A stretch of 64,000 nt of DNA from Skeletonema tropicum (GCA_037178625.1 CM074142.1:1860001-1924000), one strand, 5' to 3'. Counted from the stretch's first letter, positions 34,345 through 46,274 are shown. The notes: generated by a model from the sequence alone, not told the origin. Numbers and translations: made by a program.

Positions 34345-35460
34345 ATGGCACAAACAAGCGAGAGTGCCGTCCTATGCATCCACCAAAAGCAACTAAAACA
34401 ATCAATGGACGACCAAGCCGCACCCGCACCCCCCGACAACATGGCCAGCAGCCCCGCCGCCGCTTCAGCAGCTTCAGTGGAGGTGGAGGCGGCCACAACA
34501 ATGACAATGAACGACGAAAAAAGTGCCCCCTCACCACAACATCACCACCGTCGTTCCAAACGTGAAAAATATTCACCATCACGATTTGTCGCTCGGCCTT
34601 CGAGTAAGAAGTCGGAACACGACGACGACGACACCACAGCTGGTGATGAAATTATTGGTGGTGAAGAAATTCAAGTTGAGGCAAACGCTAACGATCCAAT
34701 TGCCGCCGCTTCAGCAGCTTCACCAGAGGAGGTGACGGAATATAATAATATATCCGCTACCGTGACACAACGACAACGACGCGACTCTATTACCGCAGCC
34801 ACCGTCGCCCTCGATAACAATAATGATAATCATGACGATAATCATGATGGTCATACTAACAATAATAATAACAATGACGATGACAACACTGATGGTAATA
34901 AAAATAAACATCCCCGTCGTCGCACATCACGTGCCCACGCCGCCCCCGGAAGTTATTTAGAGCCACCTGACGTCGAAGAAGATTTCGATATTGATAGTGA
35001 CGAAGACGACAACGAACCCACTAAAGCTCATGACGACGATGATGATGATGATGACACCATCATCAACAAAGTATGCAACGATGCCAACGGTCATAATACA
35101 ATACTTCAAATCTCCACTGTGAAACGATATAATAAACGAACGAAGCGTACGTTGTGCAATGTGATTGGTTGTAAAAAGGCGGATCAGGCGGGGTGTGGTG
35201 GATATTGCCGCCGTCATTATCGTTTAATGACGATTCATGATGGTGGTGCTGAAAAAGATGGAAAAGAGGATGAGGAGGGTGAAGAAGTTGAAGCAGAAGA
35301 AGACACAAAACCACGTCTCAACTCCACAATCCGCATACTCACCGGAGACTTTGCCGGTCTTACCGGAAACATTACCAATATCAAACAGGGTGGATGGTGC
35401 TCATTGACCAATCCAAAGGTTACCAAGCCCAGAGGAAGATTCTACATGACAATCAACTGA
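34345..35460 (+). CDS. Truncated array gene, copy 10 (371 aa)
   Basis: Same product as copy 1. It is the last truncated copy, immediately upstream of the full-length gene's promoter unit. Confidence 0.65.
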   Translation: MAQTSESAVLCIHQKQLKQSMDDQAAPAPPDNMASSPAAASAASVEVEAATTMTMNDEKSAPSPQHHHRRSKREKYSPSRFVARPSSKKSEHDDDDTTAGDEIIGGEEIQVEANANDPIAAASAASPEEVTEYNNISATVTQRQRRDSITAATVALDNNNDNHDDNHDGHTNNNNNNDDDNTDGNKNKHPRRRTSRAHAAPGSYLEPPDVEEDFDIDSDEDDNEPTKAHDDDDDDDDTIINKVCNDANGHNTILQISTVKRYNKRTKRTLCNVIGCKKADQAGCGGYCRRHYRLMTIHDGGAEKDGKEDEEGEEVEAEEDTKPRLNSTIRILTGDFAGLTGNITNIKQGGWCSLTNPKVTKPRGRFYMTIN

Positions 35461-35841
35461 ATAAGATAGATATCTGTAAAATTATAATTGTTATTTTCTT
35501 GTGCATTACTAGATAGCGGTGATATTCAATCTCTTGGTGATAATAATATTATCAAGGCGCTTCATCTCGTAATTACTTGGCCAAGCACTCTCAAATCTGA
35601 ACTCCCAACTCTTACTCGCAGCTGCAGCACTCCAATCTCCAATCCGATACATCCAGATAGATTCACCTTTTCCTCCATATCTTCCGTTCTATTGGTCGTA
35701 GGAAGTCGATGAGTGGTGATTTGGAATCCTCTCATCAAGCCCTATCGATTGGACATACTATAAAGACCAAATATCGATCCCTTGTCAATCGACTCAACTA
35801 AATCGACCCCTAGAAAGTCATCCACGGCGCCAAAGTCGCTC

Positions 35842-36115
35842 ATTCAAGCTGCTTGTCACTTTCTGACCTCGTTTTTGACCGAGACGATCTCTTGAAAGTC
35901 GTCCAAACACGCTGATTATACGCCTAATCGATAGAGCACGATGAGAGCTTTCCAAAACGCCACTTATCGCCTTCATTGGCCGCGTAGGAGACAAGATACG
36001 GCCGTTAGTGACAACATGGTTCATGTATATATATAGCATGCATGGTGGCTGCCTGCTGCGCTCTAGTGAAAGTTGGTGCCGCTTTGCAAGATGCCTGTCT
36101 CAACAAGTCCGCCAC
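35842..36115 (+). repeat. Trimmed promoter-leader unit of the full-length gene
   Basis: A 274-bp unit of the same type as in the compact array units. The full-length gene therefore sits behind an array-derived promoter, not a distinct one. Confidence 0.9.
36026..36035 (+). promoter_or_regulatory. TATA element of the full-length gene
   Basis: TATATATATA lies 106 bp before the chosen ATG at 36141 and is repeated in every promoter unit. Transcription would be expected to start around 36055-36065. That would leave a short leader containing an upstream ATG (36091), whose 34-codon frame overlaps the main start. Confidence 0.55.
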
Positions 36116-36140
36116 GGCCAAAGATCCGCCTCGCCTCATC

Positions 36141-39100
36141 ATGGCACAAACAAGCGAGAGTGCCGTCCTATGCATCCACCAAAAGCAACTAAAACAATCA
36201 ATGGACGACCAAGCCGCACCCGCACCCCCCGACAACATGGCCAGCAGCCCCGCCGCCGCTTCAGCAGCTTCAGTGGAGGTGGAGGCGGCCACAACAATGA
36301 CAATGAACGACGAAAAAAGTGCCCCCTCACCACAACATCACCACCGTCGTTCCAAACGTGAAAAATATTCACCATCACGATTTGTCGCTCGGCCTTCGAG
36401 TAAGAAGTCGGAACACGACGACGACGACACCACAGCTGGTGATGAAATTATTGGTGGTGAAGAAATTCAAGTTGAGGCAAACGCTAACGATCCAATTGCC
36501 GCCGCTTCAGCAGCTTCACCAGAGGAGGTGACGGAATATAATAATATATCCGCTACCGTGACACAACGACAACGACGCGACTCTATTACCGCAGCCACCG
36601 TCGCCCTCGATAACAATAATGATAATCATGACGATAATCATGATGGTCATACTAACAATAATAATAACAATGACGATGACAACACTGATGGTAATAAAAA
36701 TAAACATCCCCGTCGTCGCACATCACGTGCCCACGCCGCCCCCGGAAGTTATTTAGAGCCACCTGACGTCGAAGAAGATTTCGATATTGATAGTGACGAA
36801 GACGACAACGAACCCACTAAAGCTCATGACGACGATGATGATGATGATGACACCATCATCAACAAAGTATGCAACGATGCCAACGGTCATAATACAATAC
36901 TTCAAATCTCCACTGTGAAACGATATAATAAACGAACGAAGCGTACGTTGTGCAATGTGATTGGTTGTAAAAAGGCGGATCAGGCGGGGTGTGGTGGATA
37001 TTGCCGCCGTCATTATCGTTTAATGACGATTCATGATGGTGGTGCTGAAAAAGATGGAAAAGAGGATGAGGAGGGTGAACAAGTTGAAGCAGAAGAAGAC
37101 ACAAAACCACGTCTCAACTCCACAATCCGCATACTCACCGGAGACTTTGCCGGTCTTACCGGAAACATTACCAATATCAAACAGGGTGGATGGTGCTCAT
37201 TGACCAATCCAAAGGTTACCAAGCCCATTCGGATGAGTAATATGGAAGTTGTGGTGCAGAATGGTCCTAAACAACCGATGCCGATTATGCCGATGCCGAG
37301 GAGTCCGGTTAGTAGGAGGAAGTATAATTCTCCTTTGGTGAAGAAATCATCATCACAGCAGCAAAAGCGCAACAAGTTGGAGAGTAGTGTTTCGAGGAGT
37401 GGAAGAAGGGGGAGGGGAAGTAGTGGTGGTAGTAGTGGTGTGGGCAGTAGTAATGGTAGACCCGTGAGGGAGAGGAAACCACCTCAATCCTTATTAGTAG
37501 AGTCTTCTTCGCCCAAGATGATGATGATGATGTCTCCAAGACGTTCCACACGGGGGGAACGTGGTGGTGATAGTAGTAATGCTGCATCTGCCTCTGCCTC
37601 ATCCATTCGTCGTTCGAGACGGGGTCCTACTCCGTCACCAAGATTTCCTCCTAATGATGATGAAGGAGAAGAAGAAGAAGAAGTGGAGGTTCGTCCTCCT
37701 CGTGGTAAACGTGGCAGGCCACCATCATCATCCACAACACCCCCCTCGGGTAAAAAAGATTCACAAATCTGCAAAACACCCTCCTGCACGAAACACCGTC
37801 AAGGCCGCTGTGAAGGATATTGTACCACTTGTTTCCGAGATTACTTGTCCTCCTCTTCCAACATACCTGCTACTCGAATTTGTCGTGCGGGGGGTTGTAC
37901 CAAGTACAATCAATATAATTGTGAGGGGTATTGTATGAGACATTATAGGGAGTTTGTGTTGGATGAGGAAGAGGAGGTGGTGGTGGAGAAGGAGGAGGAG
38001 GAAGAGGTGGTTAGTTCACCACCGAAGAAGAGGGGGAGACGTGCGATTAAGTCAGAGGTTGAAGAAGAAGAAGAGTATGTGGAGGAAGAGGAGGAGGAGG
38101 AGGTTGAACTTGTTGACGATGATGATGATTCACCATTTGACGATCCTCCCCGTAAGGGAGGAAGTGGGAATAGTAGGAGACTTTTTTGTAAGGTCAAACG
38201 TTGCAGCAAGTGGTCTCAGGGCACTCCTAAGAATGGAATGTGCTTCAAGCACTTCAATATCTATGGTTATGGGGATGGGTCGAAAAAGGAGAAGAAGAAG
38301 AAAAAGGCGAAGTCTTCATCGCGTAGTAGTAGTAGTGCTGTTGCCAAGTTACCTCCACCACCACCATCAGCAGCAGCAGCAGTGGCAAAGAAGAGTGAGG
38401 GTGAAATTGAAGTGGGAAGTCTCGTCATGGTGAAGGAACGTATGGGGGCAGGAATGAATAAGCCCGGCGGTGTTGGAAGAGTTAAGAAGGTTTACAGTAA
38501 TGATGAAGGGATGATGGTGTACGATGTGAAGTACATCCTCGGTGGGAGGGAGAAGGGTGTTGATGCCAACTCCCTTTGGTTGCATGATATCAATGCCAAG
38601 TCACCCATGAAGCCCCCTCCTTCGTTTGGGGGAGAGGAAGAAGATGCTGTCATGCTTGATGAGGATGATGAAAGCATTGAAGATGAGGAATTGGAAGGTT
38701 ATGATGAATTCAGCTTTAGTCAGTTGGAGGTACCGGACCAGTCCGTATTGGATCAACGGGCATTGCGCCGCGAAGAACAGCTCAGTGCACTTGGCAGTAT
38801 TAACTTTGACGATGACTATGATGATCACAACCTTCACCTCGAGGAGAATTGGAAATGTGCCAAGTGTGGTGGTCTGAATCGTCCTTCTGCCACCTCTCAC
38901 TGCACCACGTGCAATTCTCATCGTGTGGAGAAGAATGACTCTGAGGATGCTCTACTTGAACGCATGCGGTACGAATTACTTAATGGCAATGACTTTTGGA
39001 TCTGTACCAGTTGTGTGATTGGCGTACCATCCCTGCTCATGCCATGTGGGCGATGTCACTCAAGTATCCCATTCGTACCACTAACAATGCCGGAATTTGA

Positions 39101-40058
39101 AGACTTTGTTCGTGGGCAACGCAAAATCAAACGCAAGCGTGAAGAGGCGATTAAATGGGAGTGGAATCAAAAGTTGGAGGAAGTGTCGGAGGAATGGGGG
39201 GAAAGGAAGGAGAAGGAGTCGACAATGAAGGAGAAGGAGTCGACAACTGCCAAACCGAAACAGCAACAAGTAGAGTGGTCAAAGTTGCCCTGCAAGGTGC
39301 TTGGGTGTAAGGAAATTTGTGCACCCAACGGAGAGGGATTCTGTGAGGATCATTTCCGCACCGTTATCATTTTGGAGGAGCCGGAAACTTATCCGATTGT
39401 CCGTCCAGAAGACAAGCAGTTGATATCTGAATACTTTTACCTCGCCTACGAGCAATTTCGCCCATGTGTTCTGCAGGATTGGGAACGCACCAGGAAGCAC
39501 AAAGACAATAAGGTGCAGAGAGGTCATCCTGGAATTGCTTGTAGACACTGCTTTGGAAGGGAGGATCCTAGCTGTCGTTCAATGGGACGATATTTTCCCT
39601 TGATGGAGAGTTCTTTGTATCAGCAGACGTTTACTGCTAATGCTGTGAAGCATTTGTTGGAATGCCCGCATTGTCCAGCAAAGGTGAGACATTCTTGTGT
39701 CATGGTTTTGGTTTACCTCCAAACTTTGTTCTAACGCTTTGACAATTTTGTCATTCAGGTGCAGAAGAAATTGGTCTCGATCAAGGAAGAATTGGCCAAT
39801 GTTCCTAGCGATGGAAAGAAGGTAAGATCACCGCATCATAAGTACAGATGCACCATGTCTTCACCAGTGCAACGTCTCACGCATCAATTTCATTACTTCA
39901 TTACCATTAAAACTTTTCAGGTTAGCTCAAAGTTTGTTGGAGAGAAAGGAGGGCGTGGAAAGTTTTTTCGTCGCATATGGTGTCGCCTTCACCAACTACC
40001 CCTCGATGAGGATGAAGCCGCCCAGTCGGCGAAGAAGAAGAAGATGAAGAAGAGCTAG
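36141..40058 (+). CDS. Multi-zinc-motif protein with KOW, Tudor-like and RanBP-type fingers
   Basis: This is the only full-length gene of the array. Exons are 36141-39683, 39759-39821 and 39921-40058, in frame across two GT..AG introns, giving about 1,247 aa. From the N-terminus it has Ala/His/Asn/Asp low complexity and a small motif of the form C..GC..GYC..H (residues about 271-292). A KOW-like segment follows (about 327-350), then an AT-hook-like KRGRPP (about 523) and three further Cys/His motifs near 542, 580 and 681, with another near 1050. There is a Tudor-like segment (about 756-815), two CxxC..CxxC fingers of RanBP type (about 902 and 952), and a C-terminal block (GIACRHCFG, HLLECPHCP, then FFRRIWCRLH) that crosses both introns. 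The composition suggests a nuclear nucleic-acid or chromatin-binding protein (inference). I cannot name the family. It differs from the truncated copies by E-to-Q at the codon starting 37080. Confidence 0.82.
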
Positions 40059-40655
40059 AGGGGGGAGCATTGTGCCTTTCCAAATTTAACAAGGGTTTTG
40101 GAAGTCAAGTGGGAAGAAAAGGGAGTCTGTTGAAGAACGTATTATTAAGTAGAAGAGTAAACGATTCATTTACATGTCACGAACTTTAGTCCATTGCAAC
40201 TGTCCTGCGAAGTCTTCCCTCTTCAGCCCGACAAGCTTGATGTTGATTTCTCATATCGTACTTTCAGAGAAAGTCATTTCCAAAATGATTTGTATGTAGG
40301 TATCCTCCTTTTCCAGCCATCCTCTGTCGCTACTCCTCAACAGTACCTGACGATTAGCACCTCATCTTCTTCGACTCATCTAATTAAGATCATTATGCTT
40401 CATTCATACCACAATCAATACAGTTTCCTGCAGAGCTGCTAGTAGCGAAGCAGTCGTCTTGAGTACGTACATAAATGGGGCGCCCACGTTGATGTTGGGT
40501 GGAGATGAAGCCCGACTGCCATTCTCCCACTAAACTCACCAATAGGACCTCATTTTGAAACATAGTTCCTGAAGTCGTCAAAAATTCAGAGAGAAATTAA
40601 TATTGTTATGTTTTACAATTTACATCGAGCACTGTCACTGTACAATGGACATACA
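40059..40655. other. 3' flank and left edge of a duplicated segment
   Basis: No gene is supported. From about 40310 the sequence is similar to 57670-57930 (shared CCTCATCTTCT, AGCAGTCGTCTTG and CCACGTTGATGTTGGG). This marks the left end of the segmental duplication that carries the F-box-like genes. Confidence 0.65.
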
Positions 40656-41237
40656 TCAAGCAGAAGCTCCGGCTCCAGCTGAAACTTTCGACACATTAAG
40701 CTTGTCATCCATTAGCTTTTTCTTCTCCGTTTGCCAAGTTTCGCAAGATTTTCTGCAGCATCCAACACATCTCGTATTCCAGGGGGAAAAAGATAATCCA
40801 TTCGATTTCATCGACCTGCAAACCGCGCAAGGCTCCTTGTTGGATTCGGCGCATGTGCGTGCGAGTTCAACAAAAGATTCGTCTGGGCAATCAACGCAGT
40901 GATATTCACGGCAACTCTCAAAAAGGCCCAGGCACAATCCCATCACATCTGCGGAAAGTAACACAGTCCCGGCAAAAAGTCTGATTGCAAGTGAGGCAAT
41001 GTGCAGAACTATCACAACCACAAAATGCCCTCTTACATTTTCGGCACGTGTCTTCCGCAGCGCAATCAATACACATCTTATTCTCAATTACGCAACTCTC
41101 ATTCGAACAATATTGTATAAAGTCGTCGTCGCATGCATGACACACGTAAGAGTCGCATCTGTTACATAGGGTAGAACACCAAAAACAGAAGCCCTCCTTA
41201 CATTTGACACATTGACATAGATCGCAGTCGCTGCATA
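40656..41237 (-). pseudogene. C-terminal half of the broken F-box-like/Cys-rich gene
   Basis: It encodes the cysteine-rich tail of the paralogue at 57995-60130 (CAAEDTCRKCKRAFCGCDS, then CREYHCVDCPDESFVELAR, then VSAGAGASA). Near 40918-40960 one extra base relative to the intact paralogue shifts the frame, so CVTFRRCDG runs to a false stop. The upstream half is separated from it by a 2,060-bp TIR element inserted at a TA. Confidence 0.88.
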
Positions 41238-43297
41238 CCAGTCTAAAACTAGTCTGTACCTTTAAGAACGAGTCTGTCCCTTAAGATGTCCTGAATTTTC
41301 TATCTGTCCGTTCAGGACGCCTTCTTGTCCGATTTGAGTGAAACCAAGCCAGGGGGCTGCCAGGGGGAGTCGGCGAGGACATTGCGGAGGAGGTTGCTAT
41401 GCTCGGTATTGGCCGCCGCGGCGGTATAGGGGCAGATCGAACGCTGTATTGTCGACAATGCTGAGTTGCTGTGTTTTGAGGTGTGATTTCAGTTTCAGGG
41501 AATCTTTTTGCTCGTACATACGTCGAGATACGCCAGTTGTACGAAGTATCACTGCATTGCTTGATGATGATATCAATGCTAATCGCATCCATGAATGGCA
41601 GAATCAAAATAATTAGTGATGGCATCTAGACAACTCAGCGGCTATTCCTTTGCGGCGAATTATTGACGATGCCGACAGTCGGAAGTTCCACGCCATCGCA
41701 TCTCTCTTCCGCACGCCAAGGGAGAACGGCCGATAGGTGCTGGTGGACACAAGCGTCGCCATGAAGATGATAGCGACAGTAATGACAGCCGGCGGCAGAT
41801 ATCTCTAGGCGGCCAAAGAAGAATCAATATGCATCGTTGCGCCTCCACCTCCGTCCCAAAAATTGCCGGCCGATCTGAAGGAACGGCAAATCGATCATCG
41901 AATCGTACACCTAGAAAGTGATGCATCCGCTGAACAAGCTCGTGCCAATGTTTATGGGGAGAAGAAGAATATACGACGAGGCAGACGTGTAGAGTTAGTG
42001 ACGCAAAATCATGGGGACTTGGAACATCTGAGCAGAGAGAGAAGAGGACGAGTCCAGTGATGCCAATTTGAATAGCAGGAGTTTGAATTGTCTTATTAGT
42101 TGGCAGTACTTCTAGCTCGACACATTACTACTTGTAATTGTGTAGACACTGACTACCGCAATCTGTGAACTTCACTTCTTGATCAGCCAACTAACTCCCT
42201 CCTCATAGTCGACTCCAGCCCCTCCCTACTTTCTCCCCCTCCTTTCGTGTAATCTTACATGTAATTGATTACACCAGCTTGATAAATAAACTAGCACGGC
42301 ATCGTCGTTGTTGGATTGTCTCAAAACAGTAGTCATCATCCAGGATGGATCTTTTCACTAATGAGAAGCAATAGAGTCTGTAGACTGCAGACACAAGAAA
42401 GATTTCTCCAATCCGATAACTCTCCCCCCCCAAGAAATCTCCAAATATTTTGTCTCCCGAGAGAGTTGTCACACTGTGGATGAAACTCTCGATGATGTTG
42501 ACGAATCTTTTATTGATTGATGCAGTGGCGTTACCTGATTCTTCAATGATGACTGCTGCTGCTGCAATATTAGTTTTGATCCGCCCCTCCCGGGTGAAGC
42601 CATTATTTACGTCACATCAAATTATCTTCCAAATAACGGTTGACGAAACATCCCAACCGCACCCATTCTTCACTATGACCATAATAACGCTTTGTAAGAC
42701 GGGAGGGGAACCTTGAGACAAACACCAGCGCCCCAAAGGGATTATATTGTCATGGAGACGAAGTATCTATTTTTGACACACGGTCATTTCAGAGTGTACT
42801 GAGAGTCATTGGTGACTATACCAGGCCCAAAATTCAACTCAGAGCATGGCAAGGGAGTGGAGAGGACGGGGCGTAGTGATTTATTGGTGCGGACGCCTGC
42901 GTATTACTGTGAGGGAGGTCAAATAGTCGACGAGTGGCCATGTTGCGGCCTGTGAAATGGAAATGAAAAGATGTCCTGAATTTTTGGATTGAGATAGATC
43001 TCGATTATCGCCAACTATTGGCTTTGTTACGTTTTTTATGCGACAAAGATGACTATTAGCGATAAAGGAACAGACTGATTCGGGGTCTAAAAGCGTCCAA
43101 ATCAATCAATATAACATTCTTTGAGTGCTTCGATCTCAGTCAATACTCGACCGATCATAGTGATAATTGGACGTGCATAAATGAGCATTATCTCAGCTGC
43201 AGTCAGCTTCAAGGCCGGCTTAATTGGCTAGAAATTGATCGAGATCGAAGAGTGCAAAGATGTCCTGAATTTAAGGTACAGACTAGTTTTAGACTGG
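41238..43297. mobile_element. 2,060-bp TIR transposon, Tc1/mariner-like ends, non-autonomous
   Basis: Terminal inverted repeats of about 25 bp (CCAGTCTAAAACTAGTCTGT..) face outward at 41238 and 43297 and are flanked on both sides by TA (41236-41237 and 43298-43299). The uninterrupted paralogue has a single TA at the matching position (GCTGCATATC), so the insertion is well defined. Internal short ORFs show no recognisable DDE transposase. The motif GATGTCCTGAAT recurs near both ends and at about 42974, and GTCCTGAA..TTCAGGAC forms a subterminal hairpin near 41287-41317. Confidence 0.9.
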
Positions 43298-44815
43298 TAC
43301 CCTGTCTTCGCAATATTGATTATGGCATGCCTTTGATTCTTTACAATCCATGCAATAATATTTTCTACACCTTTCGCACTGATACATCCCTGAGCACTCT
43401 ACGCATATATCTCTCTAGCACACATTGCAGCATTCTAGGAGAAATGCGCCCGACCCATCGCAGCGATAACAGTAGTGTTTCATGCATTGAGAACAAGTGT
43501 GATTTTGGTGACCAAACGATAAGAAACTTTTCCAATCATCAGCAATGACACTGCTACCAACCATCTCATATCCACTAGAAGGGAGATCACGACTACAGCT
43601 GACGCAACTGATCCTGTCACGGTTGGTCAAAACCTGATTGTAACGCGAGAGGAAATGCACAAAGGCTAAATCGGGCTTGAATCTGGGGTCATAGAATCGG
43701 CTTAATTTTTTGGGAACAATCACACGTGGGTTGATAGTCCGCCAAGCCTTCGGGAATTGCAAATGTTGAAGTGAGCATTGTTCCCCCCCAATAATGCTGT
43801 CGAGAATAGGCAGCACAATTTCACATGACAGTGGCGGGTCAAATGGGACAACCACAGAGTCCATCTTTCGAGGCGGATGCCATATCTCATGAAGGAAGGG
43901 ATCATCATGCCTGCCAGCGAGACTCAGATCTATTTGCTCAATTACTGTAGAGCCCCGTAGTGGCTCCAATCCAGCGCCGGTGATATTAATGCAATGAGCC
44001 AGACTCAATCTTTTCACTTTGTTGGCTGCATCAATACACCATAAGACGGCATTGATGTCATCGTCAGTTAGTCTCGCCGCTATCTCCTTTTCTATCTCCC
44101 CAAAATCTAGATCGTCCCACTGATCGCCTACAATAGCAAAGCTGTTCTTATTCAGTAGGTCATCATTTGAAGCAGCAACCGCAAGTCCAAATAAAGCTTG
44201 CGAAAATCCCGAAAGAAAACTCACTACGTGTCCCAACGACTCAGCTGGTATATCAGCGAGACAAACGATGCTTTCTTTTCTTAGGGACCCGTCGAAGTTT
44301 CTTTTGTGTCCACTTTTACGATTTGTGGCGGCCGACATGGCAAAAATCGAAGACATGTCGAAATTTCCTAGCGAGACAGCAAATAATGCTTGTGATGGTT
44401 TGGCCAAATAGCTTGCAATATGCTTCAGCACCATTATAGGAAATGCCGAGAAGAGGACGCCTCCCAAGGGCGAGCTCTGCTGCTGCTGCAGCAAAAATAG
44501 CTTGCGACGTTGCATCTCTATATTATTTTCATGCAACTTTCGATACACAATGGCTTTAGAGATCAGAAACCACTTCGGGAGGCCCTTGGATAGGGCGCCG
44601 TCCCACACCTTTTCTTCAGCAACCCCATTCGGAGAAGAAATAATTGCTTCGATGAACCTTTTCAGTGCAAAACAGGCTTGTTTTGCTGTGTAGGAAAAAA
44701 ATCCACCATGAGTTGTGAAGCGGACTTCCTTATTTTTCTCACACCATGTACAGCCGCTACAGCATTGAGGTTGCGGCTGAGCCAATTGCATTGGCTGCTG
44801 GGTTGCTTCGGTCAT
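43298..44815 (-). pseudogene. N-terminal half of the broken F-box-like/Cys-rich gene
   Basis: It starts MTEATQQPMQ and follows the intact paralogue (57995-60130) through two F-box-like stretches and an LRR-like stretch into the first Cys-rich repeats. The frame ends at 43415 because GAG of the paralogue is TAG here, just after CCNVC. About eight codons present in the intact gene (around DYFAEHRMMG) are also missing. Downstream coding similarity continues to the TIR element boundary. The nonsense change and the insertion are independent lesions. Confidence 0.88.
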
Positions 44816-45001
44816 TGTCTGGAGGTTGTCGAAAGGCTTTGCAAGGGATGCTCGCTCGTGTCATGTGATCTTATGCATGCACAACCATGGTATTTAGGAG
44901 TAGCATTGCCATCATAAAAATACATGAAAACGATTTAAATCGGTACTTTTTCTCACTTTTGCGAAAACAGATACATACCTCTTCACAAGACCCATCTATC
45001 A

Positions 45002-45560
45002 TGCACACATTCTTCTCTTTGTCAAGGGTAAATAAGCCTTCTTATCCTATCATCATAATCAGCAGCAGCGACAACAGCAAACGCAAGAAGCTCTTCGATG
45101 CTGCCTCTCAGTCTTCCCCTCTTATCTGCTTCTCTGATCTGCCGAGCGGAGTGCTAGAGCATGCTGCTACTGCTACCTTTCTTGCTGCTCCGTCAAGAGT
45201 CAAGAGTCTTATTTATGCAAGCACTTCATGGAGGCGATGATGCGCCCAGCAGCAGCTCGGCCATTGTAGGCAGCCATGAAGTGTTGGATTTTGAATAGAT
45301 GGAGAAGGATCTGGTAGAGAAGCTCTCTGACGATGATATTCAGAAGATTTTGCAGCATGCCGATTACCGATGCCGCCAATAAAGTGAAGAACTGCTCACA
45401 AATTGTATGAAAGTCACCGATCACCGGTGCTGGATTGGAGCCGCTACGCGTGGCTCTGCATTGAATTGACATCAGGGATATGCAGGGTAAAATTAAGTGG
45501 CAGTAAGCCAAAATTAAAAGATTGGAGAACAACAACTTGGAACAATTCTTCGCAATTTTT
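45002..45560 (+). pseudogene. Fragment of a divergent F-box-like gene
   Basis: It is oriented away from the minus-strand pseudogene. It has SPLICFSDLPSGVLEH..FLAAPSRV, an F-box-like segment also found at 60395 onward. It then degenerates into frames recalling LDFGxIEKDLxEKLSDDD and ITGAGLEPL of the intact minus-strand paralogue. Several frameshifts are present and no Cys-rich tail follows. Confidence 0.7.
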
Positions 45561-45738
45561 GAGCTAGCTACCGAATGGAGATGATGCCGTAGGAGTTTGA
45601 AAATGGCGCGACAGTGGAGAAGGTGGGCAAATCTGTGTCATAGGTGGCAGGTACCAGTAGAAAAATGGATATTTCTCACGTAGGAATAGGTACGTACCTG
45701 GATTTTTGCAAAAAATGTTCAAGTCGGACCACATTTTA

Positions 45739-46274
45739 TGTCAACTTATGTAAGAAAGCAGATGAGCGCAACCGCAATCGTACCAGTATGTCATCAATGG
45801 TACACTACTTATGGATATTGAAGATACTCATATCCCGATTAATGGGAATCGTCCCATTTATCTACCGCAAGTTGAACGTCGAATCTTCCGCGATCGTCGG
45901 TTCAGCAGAACTTATTTTCCCGCCATATCTTTACACAAGATACTAAATCCAATGACCATGGCGCTCACAACACAATAATAATAAGAATAATGAAATAGTA
46001 ATAACTACGTTGGAATACATCCGCTGCCTCAAGGCACATGTACTACATCAATACTTCGATAGTCGAGTAGGACGCACAACAGCAGAGCTTCAGTGCTTCG
46101 TGTCCGGCTTAAGATAGAATTAGACGTCTCAACACTGCCTTCGTTTCCTGGTACTCTACGATCCTCCTCACAAGTCCACCGATCTCGCTCCGATCCGTGT
46201 ATCCGCCTGAATGTTTGCTTAGATTATCCCGACTCTGTTTGACGGTCTTATGACAGATAATTCTCAACTTGAGA
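45739..46274 (+). repeat. 5' LTR of the 9.3-kb element
   Basis: 536 bp, starting TGTCAACTTATG and ending CAACTTGAGA, identical to the right LTR. Its last part (46251-46264) can pair perfectly over 14 bp with 46318-46331 beyond the primer site. Confidence 0.9.

Larger units (their letters stand above)
8301..36115 (+). repeat. Complex tandem array of promoter units and truncated gene copies
   Basis: The array contains 22 promoter-leader units (286 bp, or 274-276 bp when 5'-trimmed) and ten truncated gene copies, ending at the full-length gene at 36141. Copy-to-copy distance is 1,796 bp in six cases from copy 4 onward, and between copies 2 and 3. It is 2,368 bp (1,796 plus two 286-bp units) between copies 6 and 7, and 3,087 bp between copies 1 and 2. 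The copies read as essentially identical, including silent and non-coding positions. The visible differences are TA-repeat length at 13068 and 22021, one base near 12937, and one base at 37080 in the full gene. All compact units share one junction (GCCAAAGTCGCTC/ATTCAAGC). Confidence 0.93.

Noticed and set aside
36042..36140. 33-residue N-terminal extension (MVAACCALVK) of the array protein
   Set aside because: The upstream ATG lies within about 7 bp of the TATA tract, so it would precede the expected transcription start. The ATG at 36141 is preferred.
39759..40058. A separate 99-aa gene after the long array gene
   Set aside because: The frame reads through an intron. Splice sites at 39684/39758 and 39822/39920 join its two coding parts in frame to the upstream gene.
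45739..46274. 536-bp repeats as a segmental duplication linked to the F-box-like blocks
   Set aside because: Exact ends, the TTTTA duplication, a purine tract and a primer-like site fit LTRs better, and the flanks outside the repeats are unrelated.
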